Assembly (NCBI RefSeq): GCF_900005615.1 | Contig: NZ_LN832559.1 | Span: 1,332,837-1,396,836 of the forward strand | Origin: Paracoccus aminovorans | GTDB lineage: Bacteria > Pseudomonadota > Alphaproteobacteria > Rhodobacterales > Rhodobacteraceae | DNA length: 64,000 nt | Direction: 5' to 3' | In this document: positions 7,007 to 16,284 of the stretch, one piece after another | How positions within the stretch are numbered: the stretch's first letter is position 1 | How the letters are laid out: the number at the start of each line of letters is the position of its first letter | Notes under the pieces: generated by a model | What the model was told of the DNA's origin: nothing | What the model saw: only the letters and a program-made list of their open reading frames with translations | Database searches by the model: none | Translations under genes and position numbers: made by a program

Positions 7007-9945
7007 TGAATGACAAATCCCGGGTCACGGCCGTGCTGGGCCCGACCAATACCGGCAAGACCCATTACGCCATCGACCGGATGCTGGCGCATCGCACTGG
7101 GGTCATCGGCCTGCCGCTGCGCCTGCTGGCGCGCGAGGTCTACGACCGCATCGTCAAGGCCCGCGGCCCCTCGGTCGTGGCGCTGGTGACGGGCGAAGAG
7201 CGCATCGTCCCCGAACGGGTGCAATACTGGGTCGCCACCACCGAAGCCATGCCCGAGGTCGGCGCCGATTTCGTCGCCATCGACGAGATCCAGCTTTGCG
7301 CCGATCCCGAGCGCGGCCATGTCTTCACCGACCGGCTGATGAACATGCGGGGCCTGCACGAAACCCTGCTGCTGGGCAGCGACACCATGCGGCCCGCCAT
7401 CGCGGCCTTGGTGCCGGGCGTGCAATTCATGCGGCGCGAGCGGTTTTCGACGCTGACCTGGGCGGGGTCGAAAAAAATCAGCCGGATGCCGCCGCGCTCG
7501 GCCATCGTCTGCTTCTCGGTCGACGAGGTCTATGCCACGGCCGAGCTGATCCGCCGGCAGAAGGGCGGCTGCGCCGTGGTCATGGGCGCGCTGTCGCCCC
7601 GCACCCGCAATGCCCAGGTCGCCATGTATCAGAACGGCGAGGTGGATTTCCTGGTCGCCACCGACGCCATCGGCATGGGGCTGAACCTCGATATTCGCCA
7701 CATCGCCTTTTCCGGCACCGAGAAATTCGACGGGCGCCGCTATCGCCCGCTGTTCCCGCATGAGCTGGGCCAGATCGCCGGCCGCGCCGGCCGCCATACC
7801 GAGCCGGGCACCTTCGGCGTCACCGGCGATGCCTCGCCCCTGGACGAAGGGCTGATCGAGGCGATCGAGAACCACCGCTTCCAGCCGATCAGCCGGCTGA
7901 TGTGGCGCAATGCGGCGCTGGAATTCGGCACCGTCGAGCGGCTGATCGCCAGCCTCGAAACCACGCCGCAATCGGAATGGCTGACCCGCGGGCGCGAGGC
8001 CGACGACCTGCGGGCGTTGAAGACGCTCGCCTCGATGCCCGAGATCCGCGACCTGCTGACGCATCCCAAGGACGTGCGTCTGCTGTGGGACGTCTGCCGG
8101 ATCCCGGATTTCCGCGCCATTTCGGCGGCCGAACATGCGACGCTGCTGGCGCGAATCTTCGGCTTCCTGCGGACGGGCAAGGTTCCGGGCGACTGGCTGC
8201 GCCGCCAGGTCGAGCGCATCGACAAGACGGCGGGCGACATCGACACATTGTCGAAACGATTGGCATTTATACGGACCTGGACCTATGTCGCGCAGCGATC
8301 GGGTTGGGTTTCCGATGAAAGTCATTGGCGCGCCGAGACTCGCGCGGTAGAAGATCGACTGTCGGACGCGCTCCACGCGGCTCTGACGCAAAGATTCGTG
8401 GACCGGCGCACCTCCGTGCTGCTGCGCCGGCTCAAACAGAAGGAGAGCCTTTTGGCCGAGGTGAATGACAAGGGCGAAGTGACGGTCGAGGGCGAATTCG
8501 CCGGCCGTCTGGAAGGCTTCCGCTTCCACGCCGATCCGAATGCGACCGGGGACGAGGCGAAGATGCTGTCCCGCGCCGCCTATGAGGCCTTGCGGCCCGA
8601 GTTCCACCTGCGGGCCGACCGGTTCTACAACGCGCCGGACACCGAGCTGGACTTTACCGAGCAGGGCGGCCTGATGTGGGGTTCGTCCGCCGTCGGCAAG
8701 CTGGTCAAGGGCGCCGAGCCGCTGAAGCCCGGCGTCGAGGCCTTCGTCGACGAAGAGGCCGGCCCGGACATCGCCGAGAAGGTGCGCCGCCGGCTGCAGC
8801 ATTTCATCGACCGCAAGATCGGCACCGCCTTCGAGCCCTTGCAGGCGCTGAAGAACGACGAGACGCTGACCGGCCTGGCCCGCGGCTTCGCCTTCCGCCT
8901 GGTCGAGGCGCTGGGCGTCCTGCCGCGCGAGGGCGTCGCGAACGAGGTCAAGGAACTGGACCAGGAGGCGCGCGGCCTGTTGCGCAAACATGGCGTGCGC
9001 TTCGGCCAGTTCACCATCTTCCAGCCGGCGCTGCTGAAGCCGGCGCCGACCCGGCTGCGGCTGGTGCTGTGGGGTCTGGATCAGGGGCTGGCCGAGTTCC
9101 CGGAAAGCCCGCCCCCGGGTCTGGTGACGATCCCGAACCTGCCGGACGTGCCCAAGGGCTATTACACGCTCTCGGGCTATCACCCGGCGGGCGAGCGGGC
9201 GATCCGCATCGACATGCTGGAACGGCTGGCCGACATGCTGCGCGCGCAAGACAGCCGCGCCGGCTTCGAGGCGACGGCCGACATGCTGTCGATCACCGGC
9301 ATGACGCTGGAGCAGTTCTCGGGCCTGATGGCGGGCTTGGGCTATCGTGCCGAAAAGGGCGAGCGTCCCAAGGCCCGCGCCGAGACGGCCCCGGCCGACG
9401 CGCCCGCCCCCGAGGCCGCCGATCACGAGCATCCGCTGACCGAGGAGGAAAGCGTGCTTGCCGCCGAGACCCGCGCCAAGTGGGAGGCCGAGCAGGCCGC
9501 CCGCAAGGCCGCCGAGGCCGAGGCCACGGGCGAGGCGGCCGAGGAAGCCGCGCCCGAGACGGAGGTTTTCTATACCTTCACCTGGGCACCGCGTCCGCGC
9601 GGCGGCCACCGCCGCCCCGAGCGCCAAGGGCAGGGCCAGGGTCAAGGGCAGGGGCAAGGCGACCGCCAGCCGCGCCCACAGGGCGAACGCGGCCCGCGCC
9701 GCGAACGCAGCGACGGCGACAAGCCCCGCGAGGGCGGCAAGCCCTTCGAGGGCAAGCGCCGGGGCGAGGACAATCGCGGCGAACGGGGCGAACGCGGACC
9801 CAAGGGCAAGCCGCGCCACGACGGCAAGGGCAAGCCCCGCCACGAGAGCCCGAAAAGCTTCGAGGCCCGGCCGCCGCGGGCCGAGAAGCAGGCCGATCCC
9901 GACAGCCCCTTCGCGATTCTGGCCTCGCTCAAGAACAAGTCGTGA
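7006..9945 (+). CDS. SUV3-like DExH-box RNA helicase
   Basis: 979 residues. Walker A is G12-P-T-N-T-G-K-T, the DExH-type box is DEIQ, and motif VI is QIAGRAGRH. The C-terminal part holds the SUV3-type helical domain. The tail (from about residue 780) is rich in Ala/Glu, then Arg/Gly/Gln with GQG repeats, a likely RNA-binding tail. Homologues of mitochondrial SUV3 are characteristic of alphaproteobacteria. In mitochondria the enzyme unwinds RNA for decay; a role in bacterial RNA turnover is inference. I used the ATG at 7006 overlapping the upstream stop, not the TTG one codon earlier. Confidence 0.9.
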   Translation: MNDKSRVTAVLGPTNTGKTHYAIDRMLAHRTGVIGLPLRLLAREVYDRIVKARGPSVVALVTGEERIVPERVQYWVATTEAMPEVGADFVAIDEIQLCADPERGHVFTDRLMNMRGLHETLLLGSDTMRPAIAALVPGVQFMRRERFSTLTWAGSKKISRMPPRSAIVCFSVDEVYATAELIRRQKGGCAVVMGALSPRTRNAQVAMYQNGEVDFLVATDAIGMGLNLDIRHIAFSGTEKFDGRRYRPLFPHELGQIAGRAGRHTEPGTFGVTGDASPLDEGLIEAIENHRFQPISRLMWRNAALEFGTVERLIASLETTPQSEWLTRGREADDLRALKTLASMPEIRDLLTHPKDVRLLWDVCRIPDFRAISAAEHATLLARIFGFLRTGKVPGDWLRRQVERIDKTAGDIDTLSKRLAFIRTWTYVAQRSGWVSDESHWRAETRAVEDRLSDALHAALTQRFVDRRTSVLLRRLKQKESLLAEVNDKGEVTVEGEFAGRLEGFRFHADPNATGDEAKMLSRAAYEALRPEFHLRADRFYNAPDTELDFTEQGGLMWGSSAVGKLVKGAEPLKPGVEAFVDEEAGPDIAEKVRRRLQHFIDRKIGTAFEPLQALKNDETLTGLARGFAFRLVEALGVLPREGVANEVKELDQEARGLLRKHGVRFGQFTIFQPALLKPAPTRLRLVLWGLDQGLAEFPESPPPGLVTIPNLPDVPKGYYTLSGYHPAGERAIRIDMLERLADMLRAQDSRAGFEATADMLSITGMTLEQFSGLMAGLGYRAEKGERPKARAETAPADAPAPEAADHEHPLTEEESVLAAETRAKWEAEQAARKAAEAEATGEAAEEAAPETEVFYTFTWAPRPRGGHRRPERQGQGQGQGQGQGDRQPRPQGERGPRRERSDGDKPREGGKPFEGKRRGEDNRGERGERGPKGKPRHDGKGKPRHESPKSFEARPPRAEKQADPDSPFAILASLKNKS

Positions 9946-10217
9946 GCGCTGCGGCCGCGGGGGCGCTTCGGCTGGACCGCTGGCTGCATCACGCGCGGCT
10001 GTTCCGCACCCGCACCCTGGCTGCCGATGCGATCGGCAGCGGGGGCATCCGGGTGAACGGCCAGCCCTGCCACAAGCCGGCCCAGCCGGTGCGGCATGGC
10101 GACACGGTGACGGTCTCGGCCCATGGCAGGGTGCGGGTCCTGCGGGTGCTGCTTCTGGGCGAAAGGCGGGGTCCTGCGACCGAGGCGGAGACGCTCTACG
10201 AGGAAATCGGGCTCTGA
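9942..10217 (+). CDS. S4-domain RNA-binding protein (Hsp15-like)
   Basis: 91 residues. GTG at 9942 overlaps the helicase TGA, so the genes are coupled. The S4 fold is clear: RLDRWLHHARLFRTRTLA, then GGIRVNGQPCHKPAQPVRHGD and DTVTV. Proteins of this type (Hsp15/YrfH) bind structured RNA, in E. coli stalled 50S subunits. Being cotranscribed with an RNA helicase supports an RNA-related task. Confidence 0.87.
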   Translation: MSAAAAGALRLDRWLHHARLFRTRTLAADAIGSGGIRVNGQPCHKPAQPVRHGDTVTVSAHGRVRVLRVLLLGERRGPATEAETLYEEIGL

Positions 10218-10391
10218 TTCGGCCCGTTCGCACCCCAGCCTGGAACCGGGTTCCACGCTGGCCGGGGGAATGCGGAACGGCGTCCCGCCGGCCCCGGCAT
10301 GGCGGTGATGCCCGTCTTTTCGCCTGGCACGGCCTTGAATCACGGCAGCGGCGGGCGTAACTACCCGCTCAGGAAAGCAGGAACAGTCCCC

Positions 10392-10730
10392 ATGACCTAC
10401 GTCGTCACCGATAATTGCATCATGTGCAAATACACCGATTGTGTCGAGGTATGTCCCGTCGACTGTTTCTACGAGGGCGAGAATACGCTGGTCATCCATC
10501 CCGACGAATGCATCGATTGCGGCGTCTGCGAACCCGAATGCCCGGCCGATGCCATCCGCCCCGATACCGAGCCGGACATGGAAAACTGGGTCGAGTTCAA
10601 CCGCAAATATGCCGAACTCTGGCCGGTGATCACCCGCAAGAAGGACCCGATGCCCGGCTATCAGGAAATGGACGGCCAGTCCGGCAAGCTGGAGAAATAT
10701 TTCTCGGAAGCACCGGGCGAGGGCGATTGA
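10392..10730 (+). CDS. fdxA: 7Fe ferredoxin, FdxA type
   Basis: 112 residues from ATG at 10392. Cysteines are at 9, 12, 17, 21 and 25 and then 40, 43, 46 and 50, the pattern of seven-iron ferredoxins with one [3Fe-4S] and one [4Fe-4S] cluster. The C-terminal extension ([14 protein letters not shown]) is the usual FdxA tail. It carries electrons in the cytoplasm; the partner is not evident here. The FdxA-CarD order is commonly seen in Rhodobacterales. Confidence 0.95.
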   Translation: MTYVVTDNCIMCKYTDCVEVCPVDCFYEGENTLVIHPDECIDCGVCEPECPADAIRPDTEPDMENWVEFNRKYAELWPVITRKKDPMPGYQEMDGQSGKLEKYFSEAPGEGD

Positions 10731-11172
10731 GACCGGCGGTCTCGCACCGACCCGCCGCGTGGCGGAATTGTAAGCAAGGCTTATTTTTATTCTCGCATTT
10801 GTCTGAATAGCCGTGGCGCGACGCCACCGGAATCGCTAGGCGCTGATTGTGGGTCGGCATGAGCGATTCGTGCGGACTCATGCATCGGTTCTGCCGGTGA
10901 AAGTTCCCGAGTGCCTGATTTGAAACGATTATTCCTCTCACTGCAGGACCGGTGCCGCTTTGCAGCAAGGCTTTGAACCGGACTGAATTTTATGCTATGA
11001 TGCCGCCATATCGCGCCGATCAGGCCGCTTTGGTGGCTTGGTCGGCGTTGCTGCCTGTTCTGACCGACTGCCCGGCCAGAAGCGCAAGAAACACGGATTG
11101 ACCCGTAAGGGGGGATCGTCCCGCCTGAGGGTTTTTTGTGCCGTATCGCGGCGCAACTGCGAAGGAAGCCCA
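10731..11172 (+). other. 442-bp intergenic region between fdxA and carD
   Basis: No credible gene is seen. It contains an AT-rich patch near 10775-10800 and, just upstream of carD, a GGGGATCGTCCC-type hairpin followed by a run of six T (about 11112-11138). This may be a leader or promoter region for carD; nothing more can be assigned. Confidence 0.4.
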
Positions 11173-11682
11173 ATGTCGAAAGCCAAGAAGACCGAATTCC
11201 GCCCCGATGATTTCGTGGTGTATCCGACCCATGGCGTGGGGCGGATCGTCTCGATCGAAGAACAGGAGGTCGCCGGGCTGCGCCTCGAAATGTTCGTGAT
11301 CTCGTTCGAGAAAGACAAGATGACCCTGCGCGTCCCGACCGCGCGCGCCTCGGAAATCGGCATGCGCAGCCTTTCCACCCCCGATCTGGTCGAGCAGGCG
11401 CTGGCCACGCTGAAGGGCAAGGCCCGCGTCAAGCGCCAGATGTGGTCGCGCCGCGCCGTGGAATACGAGGCCAAGATCAACTCGGGCGACCTGATTTCCA
11501 TCGCCGAGGTGGTGCGCGACCTGCACCGCAGCGACGACCAGCGCGAGCAATCCTATTCCGAGCGTCAGCTCTATGAATCGGCGCTGGACCGGCTGACTCG
11601 CGAAGTCGCCGCCGTGGCCGGCATGGACGAGGCCGGCGCCCAGAAGAAGGTCGAGACCGTGCTGACCGCCCGCGCGGCCTGA
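11173..11682 (+). CDS. carD: CarD-family transcription regulator
   Basis: 169 residues from ATG at 11173 (GGAAG upstream). The N-terminal CarD/CdnL RNA-polymerase-interaction domain is clear: FRPDDFVVYPTHGVGRIVSI, then the rest of the Tudor-like fold with MTLRVPTARASEIGMR. The helical C-terminal part follows (KARVKRQMWSRRAVEYEAKI). CarD proteins bind the RNA polymerase beta subunit and stabilise open promoter complexes. A strong terminator follows. Confidence 0.93.
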   Translation: MSKAKKTEFRPDDFVVYPTHGVGRIVSIEEQEVAGLRLEMFVISFEKDKMTLRVPTARASEIGMRSLSTPDLVEQALATLKGKARVKRQMWSRRAVEYEAKINSGDLISIAEVVRDLHRSDDQREQSYSERQLYESALDRLTREVAAVAGMDEAGAQKKVETVLTARAA

Positions 11683-11704
11683 TCACCCGCACCGATTGCA
11701 GGAA

Positions 11705-11729
11705 GGGCGCCCGTGCCGGGCGCCCTTTT
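11705..11729 (+). terminator. Intrinsic terminator of carD
   Basis: GGGCGCCC, five-base loop GTGCC, GGGCGCCC, then TTTTCC: a perfect eight-pair stem with a short U-tract directly after carD. Confidence 0.9.
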
Positions 11730-11759
11730 CCTTTGTCTGCCCGAGCCCAGCCGGCCCGG

Positions 11760-12026
11760 TCAATCCGCCGTCAGCGTCACCAGGCACTGGTCGTTGGTGT
11801 CAAGCCCGGCGCGCCGGCACTGCACTTCGGTCAAGTTGAAGAAGAACAGGTCCGATCCCTTGCCCCAGGGCCGGATGTTGCGTGCGAAGGGGCCGGCCTG
11901 GTTCAGCATCACCTGCACGGCAAAGGCGGCGCTGCGGCCCGGCACATGTTCGGGCCGTACGACGATATAGCGCGGCAGGAAATCCCGCTTGCGCAGGATC
12001 CTGGCCGGGAAGCTGACCGTTCCCAT
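11760..12026 (-). CDS. Small conserved-looking protein of unknown function
   Basis: 88 residues, starting nine bases after the stop of the M20 peptidase gene, so it is probably in the same transcript. The end (DLFFFNLTEVQCRRAGL then DQCLVTLTAD) resembles beta-barrel small proteins such as DUF1905, but the match is weak and I do not name it. No signal peptide or membrane segment is seen. Confidence 0.55.
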   Translation of the reverse strand: MGTVSFPARILRKRDFLPRYIVVRPEHVPGRSAAFAVQVMLNQAGPFARNIRPWGKGSDLFFFNLTEVQCRRAGLDTNDQCLVTLTAD

Positions 12027-12035
12027 CCGGCCGCC

Positions 12036-13421
12036 TCAGGTCAGCGCCGCAAGGATGCGTGCCCAGCTGCGCGCGCCCTTGGCGAAACTGTCGAGGTCGT
12101 ATTTCTCGTTCGGGGAATGGATGCGGTCGTCGTCGCGGCCGAAGCCGATCAGCATCGAATCCATGCCCAGGATCTGCTTGAAATCCCCGGCGATGGGGAT
12201 CGAGCCGCCGGCGCCGATATAGGCGGCTTCGCGGCCCCATTCCTGCGACAGCGCCTGCTTGGCCGCCGCGAAGGCGGGGTCGGCGATGTCCATGCGGCTG
12301 GCGGGGCTGGCGCCGTGGCCGTGGAACTCGACCCGGCAATCCTCGGGGATGGCGGCGCGGACATGGGCGCGGAATGCCTCGCGGATCGCCGCCGGGTCCT
12401 GGGTGCCGGTCAGGCGAAAGCTGACCTTGGCGCGGGCCTCGGCCGGCAGCACGGTCTTGAAGCCTTCGCCGGTATAGCCGCCAGTGATGCCGTTGATCTC
12501 GAAGGTGGGGCGGTTCCAGACCATCTCCAGCCCGGTGCGGCCGCTTTCGCCGACGGGCCGGCGCAGGCCGACCTGCGCCAGGAACGCCTCCGCGTCGAAG
12601 CCGAGGGCGGCCCAGTCGGTGCGCAGCTCGTCCGTCAGATCCTCGACGCCGTCGTAGAAGCCGGGCAGGGTGATGCGGCCCTGGTCGCCCTTCACGGTCG
12701 CAAGCGCATCGACCAGCACCTGGATCGGGTTCGCGGCGAGCCCGCCGAAACTGCCCGAATGCAGGTCGCGGTCGGCGGCGCGGACCACGATCTCTTCGCC
12801 CAGCAGCCCGCGCAGCTGGGTGGTGATCGCCGGGCGGCCGTCGGAATACATGCCGGTGTCGCAGATCATGGCGATGCCGGCGCGCAATTCCTCGGCATTC
12901 TCGCGCAGGAAGGGCTGCAGGCTGGGCGAGCCGGATTCCTCCTCGCCCTCGAAGAGCAGCACCAGGTCCGAGGGCAGGGCGCCATGCACCGCCTTCCAGG
13001 CCCGTAAGGCCTCGACGAAGGTCATCAGCTGGCCCTTGTCGTCGGCGGCGCCGCGGCCGCGGATGACGCGGCCCTGCGGCGTGTCCTCGATCTCGGGCTC
13101 GAAGGGCGGGCGGTCCCACAGGTCCAGCGGATCGACCGGCTGCACGTCGTAATGGCCATAGAACAGCAGCGGGCGACGGTCGCCTTGCGCCGAATGGGCG
13201 ACGACCATCGGATGGCCGGGCGTGTCGCGGACCGAGGCGTCGAAGCCCAGCCCCGCCAGCTCGGCACAAAGCCATTCGGCGGCGCGGCGCACATCGGCCC
13301 GATGCGCCGGGTCGGTCGAGATCGACGGGATGCGCAAGAAGTCCTTCAGCCGTTCCAGCGCCCGCGGCAATTCCGCGTCCAGCGTAGAAAGAACTTCGTC
13401 GATTCTGGTGCTGTCTGGCAT
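12036..13421 (-). CDS. M20-family dipeptidase / metallopeptidase
   Basis: 461 residues. Metal and catalytic motifs of M20 are in order: GH90-Y-D92-VQP, RGAAD127-DKGQ, the Glu pair in FEGEEESGS (about 161-162), and a late His region. The HSGSFGG stretch marks the lid/dimerisation domain. These enzymes hydrolyse dipeptides or N-terminal residues of short peptides using two zinc ions in the cytoplasm. It is transcribed divergently from hemA; the 169-bp gap must hold both promoters. Confidence 0.92.
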   Translation of the reverse strand: MPDSTRIDEVLSTLDAELPRALERLKDFLRIPSISTDPAHRADVRRAAEWLCAELAGLGFDASVRDTPGHPMVVAHSAQGDRRPLLFYGHYDVQPVDPLDLWDRPPFEPEIEDTPQGRVIRGRGAADDKGQLMTFVEALRAWKAVHGALPSDLVLLFEGEEESGSPSLQPFLRENAEELRAGIAMICDTGMYSDGRPAITTQLRGLLGEEIVVRAADRDLHSGSFGGLAANPIQVLVDALATVKGDQGRITLPGFYDGVEDLTDELRTDWAALGFDAEAFLAQVGLRRPVGESGRTGLEMVWNRPTFEINGITGGYTGEGFKTVLPAEARAKVSFRLTGTQDPAAIREAFRAHVRAAIPEDCRVEFHGHGASPASRMDIADPAFAAAKQALSQEWGREAAYIGAGGSIPIAGDFKQILGMDSMLIGFGRDDDRIHSPNEKYDLDSFAKGARSWARILAALT

Positions 13422-13509
13422 GTTTTCCCTGTTCCTGAATGAATTTCTCAGGGAAAGCGCATGGTTCGATGGTCGTATTGCGACATTTTGACCCTATATT
13501 TTCCCTGAA

Positions 13510-13523
13510 TTGACCCGTATCAA
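13510..13523 (+). promoter_or_regulatory. FNR/FnrL-type box upstream of hemA
   Basis: TTGACCCGTATCAA fits the FNR consensus TTGAT-N4-ATCAA with one mismatch. It lies 67 bp before the hemA start in the divergent hemA/M20-peptidase gap. FnrL control of hemA is established in Rhodobacter, so oxygen-responsive control of tetrapyrrole supply is likely here. Confidence 0.7.
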
Positions 13524-13590
13524 GTCGTGACCCGCGGGATCGGAGCATGATCCCCCAAGCGAGCAAGTTCAAGCAAGGCAAGGGACTCAG

Positions 13591-14820
13591 ATGGACTATT
13601 CAGCCGCCCTCGACCAAGCCATCGGGAAGCTGCACGAAGAAGGGCGGTATCGCACCTTCATCGACATCGAGCGCCGCAAGGGGGCCTATCCGCAGGCGGT
13701 CTGGACCCGCGCCGACGGCACCGAGCGGGAAATCACCGTCTGGTGCGGCAACGACTATCTGGGCATGGGCCAGCATCCGGTGGTGCTGGCCGCGATGCAC
13801 GAGGCGCTGGACAGCACCGGCGCCGGCTCGGGCGGCACGAGAAACATCTCGGGCACCACGATCTATCACAAGCGGCTCGAGGCGGAGCTTTCCGACCTGC
13901 ACGGGAAAGAGGCCGCGCTGGTGTTTTCCAGCGCCTATACCGCCAATGACGCGACGCTTTCCACGCTGCGCAAGCTGTTCCCGGGCCTGATCATCTATTC
14001 CGACGCGCTGAACCACGCCTCGATGATCGAGGGCATCAAGCGCTTCGACGGCGCCAAGCGCATCTTCCGCCACAACGACGTGGCGCATCTGCGCGAATTG
14101 CTGGAAGCCGACGATCCCGAGGCGCCGAAGCTGATCGCCTTTGAATCGATCTATTCCATGGACGGCGATTTCGCCCCCATCGCCGCGATCTGCGATCTGG
14201 CCCAGGAATTCAACGCTCTGACCTATCTGGACGAGGTCCATGCCGTCGGCATGTACGGCCCCCGCGGCGGCGGCGTGGCCGAGCGCGACGGGCTCATGGG
14301 CCGCATCGACATCTTCAACGGCACCCTGGGCAAGGCCTTCGGCGTCTTCGGCGGATATATCGCCGCCTCGGCGAAGATGGTGGACGCGGTCCGCTCCTAT
14401 GCGCCGGGCTTCATCTTCACCACCTCGCTGCCGCCGGCGGTGGCGGCGGGCGCGGCGGCCTCGATCGCCTTCCTGAAGACCGAACAGGGCCAGGTGCTGC
14501 GCGACCAGCAACAGCTGAACGCCCGCATCCTGAAGATGCGGCTGCGCGGGCTCGGCATGCCGATCATGGACCACGGCAGCCACATCGTGCCGGTGCATGT
14601 CGGCCATCCGGTGCATTGCAAGGCGCTGTCGGACATGCTGCTGGCCGATTTCGGCATCTATGTGCAGCCGATCAACTTCCCGACCGTGCCGCGCGGGACC
14701 GAGCGGCTGCGTTTCACGCCCTCGCCAGTGCACGATCCGCGCCAGATCGACCAGCTGGTCCGTGCCATGGACAACCTGTGGTCGCAGTGCAAACTGAACC
14801 GTTCAACTTCTGCGGCTTGA
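13591..14820 (+). CDS. hemA: 5-aminolevulinate synthase
   Basis: 409 residues. It condenses glycine and succinyl-CoA to 5-aminolevulinate, the first step of heme and corrinoid synthesis in alphaproteobacteria (C4/Shemin route). The PLP lysine is K248 in [12 protein letters not shown]; the substrate-binding GTRNISGTT and [11 protein letters not shown] segments are intact. The start has GGGA upstream. The FNR-type box ahead suggests oxygen-linked expression. Notably, corrinoid is the cofactor expected for the two B12-type enzymes at 52-59 kb, though the link is only circumstantial. Confidence 0.97.
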   Translation: MDYSAALDQAIGKLHEEGRYRTFIDIERRKGAYPQAVWTRADGTEREITVWCGNDYLGMGQHPVVLAAMHEALDSTGAGSGGTRNISGTTIYHKRLEAELSDLHGKEAALVFSSAYTANDATLSTLRKLFPGLIIYSDALNHASMIEGIKRFDGAKRIFRHNDVAHLRELLEADDPEAPKLIAFESIYSMDGDFAPIAAICDLAQEFNALTYLDEVHAVGMYGPRGGGVAERDGLMGRIDIFNGTLGKAFGVFGGYIAASAKMVDAVRSYAPGFIFTTSLPPAVAAGAAASIAFLKTEQGQVLRDQQQLNARILKMRLRGLGMPIMDHGSHIVPVHVGHPVHCKALSDMLLADFGIYVQPINFPTVPRGTERLRFTPSPVHDPRQIDQLVRAMDNLWSQCKLNRSTSAA

Positions 14821-14926
14821 TACGTTTCAAGGTGAACCCCTCTCGCGCCCGTGATAACCTTGCTTTAATCAAATCGTGAGAGTCTCCCGATTCGGGAGGC
14901 GAGCAGACAAGAATGGGGCAGGCGCG

Positions 14927-16159
14927 ATGATCGGGCTGAGGGGTAATCCCCCGTCGCATGGCCATGACGAGGCTGCGGCTTTGCCGCACGGCTTCGACGA
15001 TCCTGATATTCGACTCGGCGACCTGATGCGGGGCGAACGCGCCACGCTGGGCAAGTCGCTGCTGGACGTGCAGCGCGAGCTGCGAATCCGCGCCTCCTAC
15101 GTCGCCGCCATCGAGAATTGCGACATTTCGGCCTTCGATACGCCCAGCTTCATCGCCGGCTACGTCCGCTCCTATGCCCGTTATCTGGGCATGGATTGCG
15201 ATTGGACCTTCCGGCGCTTCTGCCAGGAATCCGGCTTCCAGCCAACGCATGGCATGGCCCCCGCGGCCTCGGGTCCGAAGCCGCAGCGCCGGCCCTCGGA
15301 CCCGGCCGAGGCGCTGGCCAATCCGCATCCGATCTTCCTGCCGCGGCAGGAAAGCATCTGGAATTCGATCGAGCCCCGCGCCATCGGCTCGCTCGCGGTG
15401 ATGGTCGCGCTGGCCTGCGGGCTGGGCTATGGCGGTTGGGCGGTGCTGCAAGAGGTGCAGAAGGTCAATCTGACCCCGGGCGACCAGGCCCCCGGCGTGA
15501 TCGCCGCGCTGGACCCGGTGCAAGAGGCGGCCGAGCCCGAGACCGTCGAATCGGCCCAGGTCAACCTGCCGCGTCCCGAAGGTCTGGACCGCACCTATCG
15601 CCCGCAGGCGCTCGAGGTGCCGGTGCTGGTGGCCCGCGACGGCCCCATCGCCGCCATCGACCCCGGCCGCGCCGCTCCGGCGGCGCTGGCGCCGGAAAGC
15701 GTCGTGGCGCAGGCGGTGACCGCGCCCGGCCCGGCGCAGGCGGCCGAGACCTTTGGCCCGCAGATGCCGGCCGAGCAGCTGGCCGTGCGCACCGTCGCCC
15801 CCGATGCCGCCGAAATCGAGATTCTCGCCGCTCGCCCGGCCTGGGTGCGGGTGACTTCGGCCGATGGCACGGTGCTGCTGGAAAAAACCATGGATGCCGG
15901 CGAACGCTTCGCCCTGCCCAAGCTCGAAGCGCCGCCGATCCTGCGCGCCGGTAACTCGGGCGCGGTCTATTTCGCCGTGAACGGCCGCGCTTACGGCCCG
16001 GCCGCCCCGGGGGCCAAGGTGGTCAAGAACGTCGAGCTGTCGCCGACCGCCCTGACCTCGAAATACGCCTTTGCCGACCTGGCCAAGGATCCGGAACTGG
16101 CGCAGATGGTGACGTTGGCATCGACCGCCGGCACCGACCAGCCCCCGGTCCAGGAATAG
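14927..16159 (+). CDS. RodZ-like membrane protein with N-terminal HTH and C-terminal DUF4115
   Basis: About 410 residues. The HTH_25 domain (residues about 33-100: LGDLMRGERATLGKSLLDVQ, then ASYVAAIENCDISAF and FIAGYVRSYARYLGMD) is followed by a linker. One membrane segment comes next (AIGSLAVMVALACGLGYGGW), then a long Ala/Pro-rich periplasmic stretch and a C-terminal DUF4115-type beta domain (AAEIEILAARPAWVRVTSAD). RodZ links MreB to the cell-wall elongation machinery; whether this homologue does so here is unknown. The start is uncertain: ATG at 14927 has only GGCAGG upstream, and an earlier in-frame GTG at 14876 lacks a ribosome site. A hairpin CTCCCG-ATT-CGGGAG at 14884-14898 separates it from hemA. 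Confidence 0.82.
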   Translation: MIGLRGNPPSHGHDEAAALPHGFDDPDIRLGDLMRGERATLGKSLLDVQRELRIRASYVAAIENCDISAFDTPSFIAGYVRSYARYLGMDCDWTFRRFCQESGFQPTHGMAPAASGPKPQRRPSDPAEALANPHPIFLPRQESIWNSIEPRAIGSLAVMVALACGLGYGGWAVLQEVQKVNLTPGDQAPGVIAALDPVQEAAEPETVESAQVNLPRPEGLDRTYRPQALEVPVLVARDGPIAAIDPGRAAPAALAPESVVAQAVTAPGPAQAAETFGPQMPAEQLAVRTVAPDAAEIEILAARPAWVRVTSADGTVLLEKTMDAGERFALPKLEAPPILRAGNSGAVYFAVNGRAYGPAAPGAKVVKNVELSPTALTSKYAFADLAKDPELAQMVTLASTAGTDQPPVQE

Positions 16160-16284
16160 CCCCGCGCGACGGTCACGGATGCGCTATTGCCCGGCCCGGC
16201 ACCGGCTGACGGCTTGCCCGTCCGGGCGCATGCGCCTATCTCTCTGGCAACAGTCCGCTCTCGGCGCAGGAAAAGGTCCCGACC

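Noticed and set aside
9615..9665. Tandem repeat (AGGGCAGGGGCAAGG-like)
   Set aside because: It is the coding repeat for GQG units in the tail of the helicase, not an independent repeat.
6943..10233. A very long open frame on the minus strand opposite the helicase and S4 genes
   Set aside because: It exists only because of GC-rich codon bias; the plus-strand helicase has clear motifs and the antisense frame has none.
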